From: Pedobacter jejuensis
GTDB taxonomy: Bacteria; Bacteroidota; Bacteroidia; Sphingobacteriales; Sphingobacteriaceae
Assembly (NCBI RefSeq): GCF_003725795.1
Contig: NZ_RBEE01000006.1
Coordinates: 1-64,000, forward strand
Length of the DNA: 64,000 nt
Reading direction: 5' to 3'
The notes under the pieces were generated by a model. It searched no databases. It saw nothing but the letters and a program-made list of their open reading frames with translations, and had not been told where the DNA came from. Positions 9,277 to 18,753 of this stretch are shown here, piece by piece (the first letter of the stretch is position 1; every line of letters starts with the position of its first letter). The position numbers were made by a program, and so were the translations under genes.

Positions 9277-11190
9277 CTATTTTTTCTCTTCGTCTTTCAC
9301 TTCTTCGAAATCAACATCAGTAACGTTATCGCCACCAGCTTGAGGTTGACCATCAGCTTGTGGTTGTTCGCCACCACCTTGAGGCTGCTCACCAGCTTTG
9401 TACATTTCTTCTGAAGCTACATTCCATGCATTTTGCAATTCAGCTTGTGCTGCATCGATATCTGCAAAGTTACGAGACAAATGTGCTGCTTTTAATTTTT
9501 CTAAACCAGCTTCGATTGGTGCTTTTTTATCAGCTGATAATTTATCACCAAACTCTTTTAATTGTTTTTCAGTAGAGAACATTAATGCATCAGCACCGTT
9601 AATTTTATCAGCTTCTTCTTTCTGCTTAGCATCATCTGCTGCATTAGCTTCTGCCTCTTCTTTCATTTTTTTAATCTCAGCATCAGTTAAACCAGATGAT
9701 GCTTCGATACGGATTTTTTGCTCTTTACCGCTCGCTTTATCTTTTGCACTTACGTGTAAAATACCGTTAGCATCGATATCAAAAGCAACTTCTACCTGAG
9801 GCACACCACGAGGTGCTGGTGGAATACCATCTAAAATGAAACGACCAATTGTACGGTTTTGAGCTGCCATAGGACGCTCACCTTGTAAAATATGGATTTC
9901 TACTGATGGCTGATTATCAGCTGCAGTTGAGAAAGTTTCTGATTTTTTAGTTGGAATGGTTGTGTTAGACTCGATTAATTTAGTCATTACACCACCCATA
10001 GTTTCGATACCTAATGATAAAGGCGTAACGTCTAATAACAATACATCTTTAACATCACCAGTTAAAACACCACCTTGAATAGCAGCACCGATAGCCACAA
10101 CCTCATCAGGGTTAACACCTTTACTTGGTTCTTTACCAAAGAAAGCTTTAACAGCATCCTGAATTGCAGGAATACGAGTTGAACCACCTACTAAGATAAT
10201 TTCGTCGATATCGCTTGTGCTTAAACCAGCATTTTTCAAAGCCGATTTACATGGGTCGATAGTACGTTTAATTAAATCGCCAGCCAATTGCTCAAATTTA
10301 GCACGAGATAATGTACGTACTAAGTGTTTTGGTCCGCTAGCATCAGCAGTGATATATGGTAAGTTAATTTCAGTTGAAGTAGTGCTTGATAACTCAATTT
10401 TAGCTTTTTCAGCAGCTTCTTTCAAACGTTGTAACGCCATTGGGTCTTTAGCTAAATCCATGCTGTTTTCAGCTTTAAATTCGCTAGTTAACCAATCGAT
10501 AATAATGTGGTCAAAGTCATCACCACCTAAGTGTGTATCACCATCAGTTGATTTTACTTCAAAAACACCATCACCTAATTCTAAAACAGAAACGTCATGT
10601 GTACCACCACCACAGTCAAACACAACAATTTTCATGTCTTTGTGTGCTTTATCTAAACCATAAGCTAAAGCAGCTGCAGTTGGCTCGTTAATGATACGTT
10701 TCACTGTTAAACCAGCAATTTCACCAGCTTCTTTAGTAGCCTGACGCTGTGCATCGTTAAAATAAGCAGGTACAGTAATCACCGCTTCTGTAACTTCTTG
10801 ACCCAAGAAATCTTCGGCAGTTTTTTTCATTTTCTGCAAAATCATTGCAGAAATTTCTTGTGGTGTATATTTTCTATCGTCAATTTCAACACGTGGTGTG
10901 TTATTATCGCCTTTAACCACTTTATAAGGTACACGTCCAGCTTCTTTCGCACTTTCGTCGTAGCTGCTACCCATAAAGCGTTTAATTGAATAAATCGTTT
11001 TTGTTGGGTTAGTTATAGCCTGACGTTTAGCTGGCTCGCCAACTTTACGTTCGCCGTTTTCTGCAAAAGCAACAATAGACGGTGTAGTACGTTTTCCCTC
11101 ACTGTTCGCAATAACTACAGGCTCGTTGCCCTCCATTACGCTTACGCAAGAGTTTGTTGTTCCTAAGTCTATTCCAATAATTTTTCCCAT
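9277..11190 (-). CDS. dnaK: chaperone DnaK (Hsp70)
   Basis: A full-length 637-aa Hsp70. It opens with [16 protein letters not shown] (phosphate-1 loop), has the actin-fold signatures [12 protein letters not shown] and [13 protein letters not shown], the linker [15 protein letters not shown], the beta-sandwich substrate domain and the helical lid; the tail is Gln/Gly-rich and ends [15 protein letters not shown], close to the usual bacterial EEVKDxxK end. It folds nascent and damaged proteins in the cytoplasm with J-domain and GrpE partners; neither grpE nor dnaJ is adjacent. In this family Bacteroidota usually have DGGG..D; here DCGGG is seen. A sigma-54-like box lies upstream. Confidence 0.98.
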   Translation of the reverse strand: MGKIIGIDLGTTNSCVSVMEGNEPVVIANSEGKRTTPSIVAFAENGERKVGEPAKRQAITNPTKTIYSIKRFMGSSYDESAKEAGRVPYKVVKGDNNTPRVEIDDRKYTPQEISAMILQKMKKTAEDFLGQEVTEAVITVPAYFNDAQRQATKEAGEIAGLTVKRIINEPTAAALAYGLDKAHKDMKIVVFDCGGGTHDVSVLELGDGVFEVKSTDGDTHLGGDDFDHIIIDWLTSEFKAENSMDLAKDPMALQRLKEAAEKAKIELSSTTSTEINLPYITADASGPKHLVRTLSRAKFEQLAGDLIKRTIDPCKSALKNAGLSTSDIDEIILVGGSTRIPAIQDAVKAFFGKEPSKGVNPDEVVAIGAAIQGGVLTGDVKDVLLLDVTPLSLGIETMGGVMTKLIESNTTIPTKKSETFSTAADNQPSVEIHILQGERPMAAQNRTIGRFILDGIPPAPRGVPQVEVAFDIDANGILHVSAKDKASGKEQKIRIEASSGLTDAEIKKMKEEAEANAADDAKQKEEADKINGADALMFSTEKQLKEFGDKLSADKKAPIEAGLEKLKAAHLSRNFADIDAAQAELQNAWNVASEEMYKAGEQPQGGGEQPQADGQPQAGGDNVTDVDFEEVKDEEKK

Positions 11191-11692
11191 TGTATTTTGT
11201 ATTTCTTTCTTTAAAGTATTATAATTTCAACAGCTATTAAACAATGCTTGTGCCAATTGGCATTTGGCAGTTAATATCTGTAAAAGACTGATAAAATGTA
11301 AAAAATTATGCGACTCATGACTGACAGCATGACAGAAACAGTTGGGTAATTTGTGATTAAAAGCTTAAACACGCTATTTAAAGATGTTGATGAATAGCTT
11401 TTGGATATTTAAAAAGATAAAATTGATTACCATTAGTCCGCTAACCAAATTATCTATGTATCGTAAAATTAAAAACTTAAATTGCAGTCGCGGCAAAAAT
11501 ACCACTGGCAGATATTAACTTGGTACGTAGTATTAAATTTCAAAGCAAGAAGGGCATTATAACCTGATTGATTGAGCATAAGTTGCAACATTTTTCAAGT
11601 TGCTACGAAATAAAATGAAAAGCATAACTGCACTAACCAAAGACAACAGAAACAAGATTTTCAAAAAATTAGGCGTAACATTTATTTAATTA
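11191..11692. other. 502-bp intergenic region between divergent dnaK and MFS genes
   Basis: Apart from the candidate dnaK promoter no gene, repeat or RNA is evident. A short duplicated motif TGACAGCATGACAG and TGACTGACA occurs around 11316-11338 and could be a regulatory site or chance. The rest is AT-rich with stops in all frames. Confidence 0.5.
11239..11255 (-). promoter_or_regulatory. candidate sigma-54-like promoter of dnaK
   Basis: Read on the minus strand, TGGCACAAGCATTGTTT matches the -24/-12 consensus TGGCAC-N5-TTGC[AT] except that the final GC is GT. The predicted start site would be about 40 bases before the dnaK ATG. The alternative is a TTG ... TACTTTAA sigma-A-type match in the same place, which is poorer. 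Confidence 0.35.
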
Positions 11693-13027
11693 ATGAATAA
11701 AACACTTTCCTTAAAACAAGAAGTTGCTTATGCAGCTGGTATGATTGGTTGGAGTACGATGACAAATATTATCATTGTGATGTTGCCGTATTTTTATTTA
11801 CCGCCAAGCAATTCGGGATTGCCGCCTTTAGTGCCACAACTTGTTTTTTTAGGTGCTTTTAATATCCTATCTATCATTGCTGCCTCGGGTAGGTTGGTTG
11901 ATGCAGTTTTTGATCCATTTATCGCTTCCAAAAGCGACGCAAGTAATAATCCTAATGGAAGAAGGATGCCTTTTATGAAATGGGCAATTGTGCCTTCAAT
12001 GATTTTTTGTGGATTGGTTTTTTATCCTATTGCTAAAGGAGAAAGTTTGCACAATGCATGGTGGCTAACCATAATGTTGTGTTTGTTTTTTGTTTCGGTT
12101 ACCACCTACATTATTCCTTACAACGCGTTATTGGCCGAAGTAACTAATACACCAAGGCAAAAGGTAAAATTATCCAGCTATCAGCAAGTTGGTTTTGTTA
12201 TAGGAATTATTTTGTCTGCATGCACCAATAACTTTGCAGATTTAGCACAAGATGGTTTCCACCTTGCAAATCGTAGCCAAGCGGTTCAAATCGCAATTTG
12301 GGGTTTATGTATTTTTTCTGGCCTGGTGATGTTGCTGCCTATATTTTTTATTAACGAAAAAGAATTTTCGGTAGCTAAACCAACGCATGTACCATTGTGG
12401 CCCGCAATTAAAAACACTTTTAGAAACAGCAATTTTAAATATTATCTTATATCTGATTTTGCTTTTTACACCGCTCTGAGCATAATTTCGAGTGGTTTAT
12501 TGTTTTTCTGTACCGTACTTTTAGGTCTTGATGAATCTGAAGGCGGGAAATTTATGGGTGCGATGGTGTTGGCATCTTTACTTTTCTACCCAATTGTAAC
12601 TTTTGGATCTGCAAAGATTGGTAAAAAGCCATTTGTATTGTTGGCTTTTGGTGTACTTTGCCTAATCTTTGTTACGATATTTTTTCTTGGTAAGTTGCCA
12701 TTCGGTGCTTATACACAAATTTACATACTTGTATTATCTGCTTCGTTTCCTCTTGCTGCATTGGGTATTTTACCTACTGCAATACTAGCCGATATTGCAC
12801 AAAAAGACACATTAGAAACAGGCGAAAACCATGAAGGAATGTTTTTCGCAGTAAAATATTTATTTGTAAAACTTGGACAAACAATGGGTATCGCTATTTT
12901 TGCTATGTTAACCATTTATGGTAAAGACCCAGGAAACGATTTTGGATTACGCTTAAACGGAATAGTTGGGTTTGCGCTCTGTCTAATTGCTTTATTATTT
13001 TTTAGTAGGTTTAAAGAGAGCAGGTAA
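11693..13027 (+). CDS. MFS transporter, glycoside-pentoside-hexuronide (GPH) type
   Basis: The 444-aa protein has about twelve predicted membrane segments. The N-terminus (LKQEVAYAAGMIGWSTMTN) and the first-loop motif DAVFDPFIASKSDASNNPNGRRMPFMKW, here carrying the GPH-type D...GRRxPF signature, place it in the glycoside-pentoside-hexuronide:cation symporter family (as in MelB), or its Bacteroidota relatives. It sits in the inner membrane and would import a sugar or glycoside with a cation. It is convergent with the SusC/SusD pair, and a joint role in uptake of one glycan is tempting, but there is no shared transcript. Confidence 0.82.
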   Translation: MNKTLSLKQEVAYAAGMIGWSTMTNIIIVMLPYFYLPPSNSGLPPLVPQLVFLGAFNILSIIAASGRLVDAVFDPFIASKSDASNNPNGRRMPFMKWAIVPSMIFCGLVFYPIAKGESLHNAWWLTIMLCLFFVSVTTYIIPYNALLAEVTNTPRQKVKLSSYQQVGFVIGIILSACTNNFADLAQDGFHLANRSQAVQIAIWGLCIFSGLVMLLPIFFINEKEFSVAKPTHVPLWPAIKNTFRNSNFKYYLISDFAFYTALSIISSGLLFFCTVLLGLDESEGGKFMGAMVLASLLFYPIVTFGSAKIGKKPFVLLAFGVLCLIFVTIFFLGKLPFGAYTQIYILVLSASFPLAALGILPTAILADIAQKDTLETGENHEGMFFAVKYLFVKLGQTMGIAIFAMLTIYGKDPGNDFGLRLNGIVGFALCLIALLFFSRFKESR

Positions 13028-13190
13028 TTCGATTTTTTTTAAAGTAAATTAATATCAAAAAAAATTAGAAATATAATTTTGAACATTAAGAAAATAAGAT
13101 AATTAAGATTATTTAATGGGAATAGGTAAATTAAGGTAATTAAGACTTTAAGAAGTGTTTTGAATTATTAATCCTGAACGAACAAAAAAA

Positions 13191-13237
13191 ATGCGTGAAT
13201 AAAAATGAGGATTTAAATCTCACTTTTATTCATGCAT
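13191..13237 (-). terminator. intrinsic terminator of the susCD operon
   Basis: A long near-perfect hairpin: ATGCGTGAATAAAAATGAGG at 13191-13210 pairs with the segment ending ATGCAT at 13237, about 22 bp with few mismatches. The A-run at 13184-13190 becomes a U-tract on the minus-strand RNA. Confidence 0.82.
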
Positions 13238-13259
13238 TTATAGTATTAAGCGCTAACCC

Positions 13260-14972
13260 TTAGTAACCAGGACTTTGTTTAAGTGTTCCCTTACTCCTAT
13301 CAATTTGATCTTGAGGCAAAGGAAAATAATCATCTCGGGTTTCAATATTTATTCCTTTTAGATAATCAAAGAAACCACCTTCGAAGGCAAAATAGCTTTC
13401 TAAAGTTTGTTTTACAATACCCCAACGAACTAAATCAAAAAATCTATGACCTTCCATAGCCAATTCTAATCTACGTTCGAAACGAACTGCATTTCTAGCG
13501 TAAGCAGCAGTAGGGAAAGTTGTGTATTGACTTACTCTATAAGCTGCAGCTGGTGTTCCATTAACTTGCTGAGGTGTTATTTTTGCAGCTCTTTGTCTAA
13601 CCGCATTAACAAGCGCTAAAGCCCTTGGCAAATTATTATTCTCTACAGCGCATTCAGCAGCCATCAAATAAACATCTGCCAAACGTATCAAGTTTACATT
13701 TAAACCGGTAACATTTGTTGTACCAGGAGCAGTACCACTTGCAATTTGAGCGGATTCAATTGTGTTTTTAACGGCAACGAACGGACCACCATTACTCGCA
13801 TCACGAATCCAAGTATCGCCTGCCATGATTCCCCAATCGCGATAAGGTACACCACGTCTGCCAATAGTGGCTTCTATACGAGGATCTAAAGGAAGGGTTT
13901 TATCAAGAACATAATTATCTTTTGCAGCACCAACTAAACCGAAGTCAGATTTATAAGCATTGGTTCTGTAACTTCCATCAAGTAAAGGCAAACCGTTTGC
14001 ATCAACTTTAAATGAATTTGCTAAATCAATGGTTGGTTGAAAGAAACCGCAGCAGTTAATTGGTGTATTTCCATAAGGGAAATTTAAAATATCACCAACA
14101 TTTCCATTATCACCACCGGTACCATCAGTACCAACTGAATGCTCAACAGACATAATTGCTTCCGGACCACCTTCTTTAGTAATATCGAAATTATCAGAAT
14201 ATGGTAGGGTTGTTAAATCTGGCTTAGCCAAAATAACTGCATTTAATAAATCATATGCTTCAGTATATTTCTTCTGATATAAATAAACTTTACCTAAATA
14301 GGCCTGAGCAGCATATTTATCTACACGTCCTTTTTGATTTCTCGGCTTAGTAGTACTCAAATTGGCTACAGCGAAAGTAAGATCATCAACAATGTTAGGA
14401 TAGATATCTTTATCATTAGGCACAAAAGTACCACTAGTAGCCTCTGTTACATAAGGCACTGATTTGAAAACTCTTACCAAAAAGAAATAATAATGAGCAC
14501 GTAATAAACGAGCCTCTCCTTGAATTTCTTTAGCACGAGCATCGCTGAATTTAACTGTACCCTGACCACCTTGTAAGTTGCCTAAAATTTTAAGCGTATT
14601 GTTACAACGTTGAATACCTTCGAAACATCTATCCCAAAGGTTGGCCAAATTATCGTTGGTACTGGTTGGTGCATGTTGTTCAATTGCGTTCATATTTGGC
14701 TGATCACCAACACTACTACCCTTATGTGCGTTATCAGATGCTACCTCACCAAATAACCATTGGCTTGGTGCTGCACCGTAATTTCCGTAGGTACCATTCA
14801 CATTACCATTTAATAAGCCGTAAGCACCAACAAGCAAACCTTCTACCCCATCTTGTGTGGTTAATTGCGATTCTGTAAGTTCACCTTGAGGCTGAACCGT
14901 TAAGAATTCCTTCTTGCAGGAAAACGTACTGCAAATTAATAGCGAAAGGAATATATATTTTATCTGTTTCAT
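13260..14972 (-). CDS. SusD/RagB-family outer-membrane nutrient-binding lipoprotein
   Basis: A 570-aa SusD homologue. The lipobox is STFSC (Cys19), followed by KKEFLTVQPQGELTESQL, the standard N-terminus. TPR-like helices fill the middle, and the family C-terminus RFERRLELAMEGHRFFDLVRWG is present at about 505-527. SusD proteins form the lid over a SusC barrel and bind the glycan or peptide substrate at the cell surface. It lies 15 bases downstream of the susC-like gene in one operon. No glycoside hydrolase, sulfatase, sensor or anti-sigma gene is adjacent, so the substrate cannot be named. Confidence 0.95.
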   Translation of the reverse strand: MKQIKYIFLSLLICSTFSCKKEFLTVQPQGELTESQLTTQDGVEGLLVGAYGLLNGNVNGTYGNYGAAPSQWLFGEVASDNAHKGSSVGDQPNMNAIEQHAPTSTNDNLANLWDRCFEGIQRCNNTLKILGNLQGGQGTVKFSDARAKEIQGEARLLRAHYYFFLVRVFKSVPYVTEATSGTFVPNDKDIYPNIVDDLTFAVANLSTTKPRNQKGRVDKYAAQAYLGKVYLYQKKYTEAYDLLNAVILAKPDLTTLPYSDNFDITKEGGPEAIMSVEHSVGTDGTGGDNGNVGDILNFPYGNTPINCCGFFQPTIDLANSFKVDANGLPLLDGSYRTNAYKSDFGLVGAAKDNYVLDKTLPLDPRIEATIGRRGVPYRDWGIMAGDTWIRDASNGGPFVAVKNTIESAQIASGTAPGTTNVTGLNVNLIRLADVYLMAAECAVENNNLPRALALVNAVRQRAAKITPQQVNGTPAAAYRVSQYTTFPTAAYARNAVRFERRLELAMEGHRFFDLVRWGIVKQTLESYFAFEGGFFDYLKGINIETRDDYFPLPQDQIDRSKGTLKQSPGY

Positions 14973-14987
14973 CTTTATATCTTTTAA

Positions 14988-17900
14988 TTAAAATCCAACA
15001 TTAATACCAATTAAGAACTGACGAGGAGTAGGATAAACACCTTGATCTACACCTGGGGCAGAGAAAGTATCTGTAATTTGACTTACCTCTGGGTCCATAC
15101 CAGTGTATTTAGTAATGGTAAATAAGTTGGTTGCACTTACATAAACTCTAAATCTATTAATCGCAACCTTCGAACCGAACGTTTTAGCAGTAGGAATTGA
15201 ATAACCGATCTGTAAATTTTTCAACCGTACAAAACTTCCATTTTGAATGTAGTAGCTAGAAGATGCAAACTCTAAATCAGATGCTCCTGCATAAGCAGAT
15301 GGTGTAAGACTTGAAGTATTTGACGGACTCCATGCATCTAACAACCTTGTGCTTTTAGCTCCATCAAATGATGGGAAATCGGTAAAATAACGAGTGGCTT
15401 GAAAAATATCGTTTCCTTGTACACCATAAATAAATGCTGATACATCAAAGTTTTTGTATGATACATTTAAATTTAACCCTAAAGTGAAATCAGGATTTGG
15501 ATCGCCGATAATGGTACGATCTTTTGGGTCGATTACACCATCGCCATTAATATCCTGGTAGCGTAAACCTCCAACTCGTGCACCTGTGTAAGATGGGTTA
15601 TTTTGAATATCAGCTGCACTTTGATAAATACCTGCAGTTTTGTATCCAAAGAATGAACCAAATGGAGCACCTTCTTGTAATACACTTGTTTGTAAGCTTC
15701 TGTAGTTTCCATAAACCTGGTTGAAAATTCCAGGAGCCAGTCTTACGATTTTATTAACGTTTTTAGAAAAGTTTAAACCAATATCAAACTTAAGTGGGCT
15801 TTCTGCTTCTCTGCCATAATGATAAGCAACATTAAATTCTACACCTTTGTTGCTCATATCGCCAATATTTACAAATGGCGAACTACCTAAACCAACTGTG
15901 CTAGAAGGTAAAGGAAGATTGTAAAGCATGTCAGATGTTTTTTTGCTGTACCAATCAACCGAACCATCGAAAGCACCGTTTAATAATGTAAAATCCAAAC
16001 CTACGTTTAAAGCTTTTAAAGATTCCCATTTCACATCTGCATTTTGATAGGCATTTTGCCATACACCAGTTGTTAAACTATTTGCGCCACCAACTGCATA
16101 TGCAGAATTAATGATTGAACTTTGGAAACGGTTGATGTATTGATAAGGAGGTATTCTTTGGTTACCAGTTTGTCCGTATCCAACACGAAGTTTTAAATCG
16201 CTAATCCACTTAACACTTTTCATAAATTCTTCTTCTGATAACCTCCAGGCTGCACTAGCTGCTGGATAGAAACCATATTTATTGGCATCACCAAAATTAG
16301 AAGAACCATCTCGGCGAAGCGTGATACTAGCCAAATAGCGGTCGTTAAATGAATAATCTACTTTACCAAATAAAGAGAATAGAGAACCAACCGAACCAAA
16401 ACTATTATTGCTAATGTTTGAAGAACCTGTGCTTAGGTAATAATAATCTTGATTACCTAAAATAAAGAAATCATTTCTACCAGCATTTAACTGTCTTGAG
16501 CGAGACTTAATGGCTTCAGTACCTGCCAATATATTAACACGGTGCTTTTCGTTGAATACTTTACTATAGTTTAACGTGTTGGTCCATGTCCACTCTGTGT
16601 TGTAACCTTGGTATTCGTTTAAATTATTAGAGTTGTTACCTTCTGAGAATTCTAAATTTGGATAACGCATTGATAAACCATTAAAGTTTTCGTAGCGTAA
16701 ACCAAAATTAGTTTTAAAAACTAAACCCGGAAGAATATCAGCTTCTGCAAAGGCATTACCAAAAAAGAAATTACTCTTATTCAAATTATCTTTTGCACGA
16801 TATAAGAATGCAAGTGGGTTTTCAGCATTACCCAACTGACTACCACGGCTACCAGCAAAATTTCCATTGATATCATAAACAGGAATAATGGTTGGAATAC
16901 GATAAGCCCAGCCCAACGCACTTCCTTGATCCTGATAACCACCCGGTGTATTTGGATTTACACCAAATCCATAACCTTCAGAGTAACTGTATTGAGCGTT
17001 TTCTCCAAATCGCACATGCTTATTAAAGGCAGATATAGTTGTATTCGATCTAAAATTATAACGTTTAAAACCGGTGTATTTTATGGTACCCTTTTGATTT
17101 AGGTAACCTCCAGAAAATGTATAAGTTGCATTTTCTCCTCCACCAGTAGCACTAAGCTGATAATTTTGAACAGGTGCCGCATCGGTAATTTCATCAAACC
17201 AATTGGTACCTTGTTTATTTGCTCTTGTTATTTGATAAAACAGATTTGGGTCGCGACTGTAATTATATTTAGATGGATCAGCATCTGCGGCCGTTACATC
17301 TTGCCCAAGTTTAGAACCTGCTACCAGGTATTCTGGCAACACTGGTGTTGGACCAGAGCCATAATTTCTACCCGCAGCGATTGCTTTTCCAGCATTTGTA
17401 TAGCCATCAAAAACGTATTGTGCGTATTGTTGTGGATTCATCATTTCAGGAAAACTGCTTTTCCGTGGCGATTGTGTTCCATAATAAGAATCGAAAGTAA
17501 TTCTTGGTGCACCTGCAACACCTTTTTTTGTAGTGATGATTACTACACCATTGTTTGCTCTTGAACCATAAATTGAAGCCGAAGATGCATCTTTTAAAAC
17601 CTGCATACTTTCGATATCGTTCTGGTTAAGCCAAGATAGTTTACCTTCAAAAGGAACACCATCGATAACATAAAGTGGTTCGTTATTATTAATGGTACTC
17701 GTACCACGAATACGAATTTGAGGAGTAGAGCCTGGCGCTCCATCATTTATAATTTGTACACCAGTAGCCTTTCCTTGTAAAGCTTCAACAGCACTTGCAG
17801 CAGGTTGCGATTTTAATAAATCCATACTTACCACAGCTACTGCACCAGTTAAATCTTTCTTCCGTTGTGATGAATATCCTGTTACAACAACCTCAGAAAG

Positions 17901-18218
17901 GTTATTATCTTCAGCTTGTAATACAACAGACATATTGGTTTGTGTACCAACAGGTACTTCTTTAGATAAATATCCAACAAAAGAGAAAACTAAAACATCA
18001 GTTGGATTTACGGTAATAGAAAATGCACCGTTTGCATCTGTTGTAGTGCCGGTTGTAGCATTTTTTACTTTAATGGTTGCGCCAATTACCGGGAGTTTTT
18101 CGTCACTGGAAGTAACCCTCCCGGTAACTTTCGTTTGAGCCTTTGCAAAAATTGCAAACAGCAAGCCCATGCACAAGAGAAGAGAACTCCTCTTGATAAA
18201 AGATAGATTTTTTTTCAT
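14988..18218 (-). CDS. SusC/RagA-family TonB-linked outer-membrane protein
   Basis: A 1076-aa TonB-dependent transporter. The signal peptide ends near FAKAQ; a carboxypeptidase-regulatory-like (CarboxypepD_reg) domain covers about 30-105 (VTGRVTSSDEKLPVIGATI). Then come the SusC signature SEVVVTGYSSQRKKDLTGAV, the plug domain with DGVPFEG and ASSASIYGSRANNGVVIITT, and the beta-barrel ending in RQFLIGINVGF with terminal Phe. There is no extra N-terminal signalling (secretin/TonB N-terminal) domain, so control by an ECF anti-sigma factor is not expected. It imports substrate captured by the SusD partner, using energy from TonB. Confidence 0.96.
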   Translation of the reverse strand: MKKNLSFIKRSSLLLCMGLLFAIFAKAQTKVTGRVTSSDEKLPVIGATIKVKNATTGTTTDANGAFSITVNPTDVLVFSFVGYLSKEVPVGTQTNMSVVLQAEDNNLSEVVVTGYSSQRKKDLTGAVAVVSMDLLKSQPAASAVEALQGKATGVQIINDGAPGSTPQIRIRGTSTINNNEPLYVIDGVPFEGKLSWLNQNDIESMQVLKDASSASIYGSRANNGVVIITTKKGVAGAPRITFDSYYGTQSPRKSSFPEMMNPQQYAQYVFDGYTNAGKAIAAGRNYGSGPTPVLPEYLVAGSKLGQDVTAADADPSKYNYSRDPNLFYQITRANKQGTNWFDEITDAAPVQNYQLSATGGGENATYTFSGGYLNQKGTIKYTGFKRYNFRSNTTISAFNKHVRFGENAQYSYSEGYGFGVNPNTPGGYQDQGSALGWAYRIPTIIPVYDINGNFAGSRGSQLGNAENPLAFLYRAKDNLNKSNFFFGNAFAEADILPGLVFKTNFGLRYENFNGLSMRYPNLEFSEGNNSNNLNEYQGYNTEWTWTNTLNYSKVFNEKHRVNILAGTEAIKSRSRQLNAGRNDFFILGNQDYYYLSTGSSNISNNSFGSVGSLFSLFGKVDYSFNDRYLASITLRRDGSSNFGDANKYGFYPAASAAWRLSEEEFMKSVKWISDLKLRVGYGQTGNQRIPPYQYINRFQSSIINSAYAVGGANSLTTGVWQNAYQNADVKWESLKALNVGLDFTLLNGAFDGSVDWYSKKTSDMLYNLPLPSSTVGLGSSPFVNIGDMSNKGVEFNVAYHYGREAESPLKFDIGLNFSKNVNKIVRLAPGIFNQVYGNYRSLQTSVLQEGAPFGSFFGYKTAGIYQSAADIQNNPSYTGARVGGLRYQDINGDGVIDPKDRTIIGDPNPDFTLGLNLNVSYKNFDVSAFIYGVQGNDIFQATRYFTDFPSFDGAKSTRLLDAWSPSNTSSLTPSAYAGASDLEFASSSYYIQNGSFVRLKNLQIGYSIPTAKTFGSKVAINRFRVYVSATNLFTITKYTGMDPEVSQITDTFSAPGVDQGVYPTPRQFLIGINVGF

Positions 18219-18632
18219 ACGTTGATGGTTAGAATTGATTGTTAATAAACCTATAATTCAGCAAAGTTTAATTACTAAATACAGGCGTATTGCATTAATA
18301 TAAAATGGTGAAAATTAGTGGCTATTTAGAGGACTAAATCCTTTTTAAATTTTGCGCAGTTGTGGGGAGAAATCGATCTTTTAAAATGATTTGATTGGGT
18401 CTTCATAGTTAATTTGGTTAGAATGATTTAAGAATTACAAGCCGACCTAAAGCAGATTATAATACTTAATTATTAAATTAAATATATAAAATATTTTAGA
18501 TAAATAAAAAAATTGTTGACCAAAGTGATTTTTTAATATTTCAAAGGCTTTTAATTTTAAAGCACGAACGTAATTTTTAGCTGATATAAATTGATAAACT
18601 ACCTACCTTTTTTATTTCCCCGATTATAATAG
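18219..18632. other. intergenic region between susC and the DEAD-box helicase gene
   Basis: About 410 bp of very AT-rich DNA separating two divergent genes. A near-consensus minus-strand -7 box (TAAACTTTG, one base too long) lies at 18260-18268 for susC. No ORF, RNA or repeat is visible otherwise. Confidence 0.45.
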
Positions 18633-18640
18633 TATCTTTG
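18633..18640 (+). promoter_or_regulatory. Bacteroidota -7 promoter box for the DEAD-box helicase gene
   Basis: TATCTTTG is a perfect match to TAnnTTTG. A TTG at the right distance upstream is not seen (the nearest is 40 bases away), so only the -7 box is called. It implies a 5' leader of roughly 110 bases. Confidence 0.5.
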
Positions 18641-18644
18641 CAGC

Positions 18645-18753
18645 GAAGCAGGAATAAGGGCTTGCCATTCTTTATGGCATATTCTCTCCGCAAGTTAGTC
18701 CTTCATGAAATGATCGTTCTAGCTTCTTCGATAAATATTACACAAAAAAATAC
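18645..18753 (+). promoter_or_regulatory. long structured 5' leader of the DEAD-box helicase mRNA
   Basis: Between the -7 box and the ATG there are about 110 bases, more GC-balanced than the surrounding spacer. They contain a small hairpin GCCAT-TCTTT-ATGGC enclosed by CTTGC ... GCAAG, and GCGAAGC near the start can pair partly with GCTTC near 18730. Helicase mRNAs with long structured leaders are known to be regulated by temperature or by the helicase itself; that role here is inference. Confidence 0.4.

Noticed and set aside
9398..9799. Long open frames antisense to dnaK, also near 10217-10663
   Set aside because: They mirror the codon structure of dnaK and have no family features; ordinary shadows.
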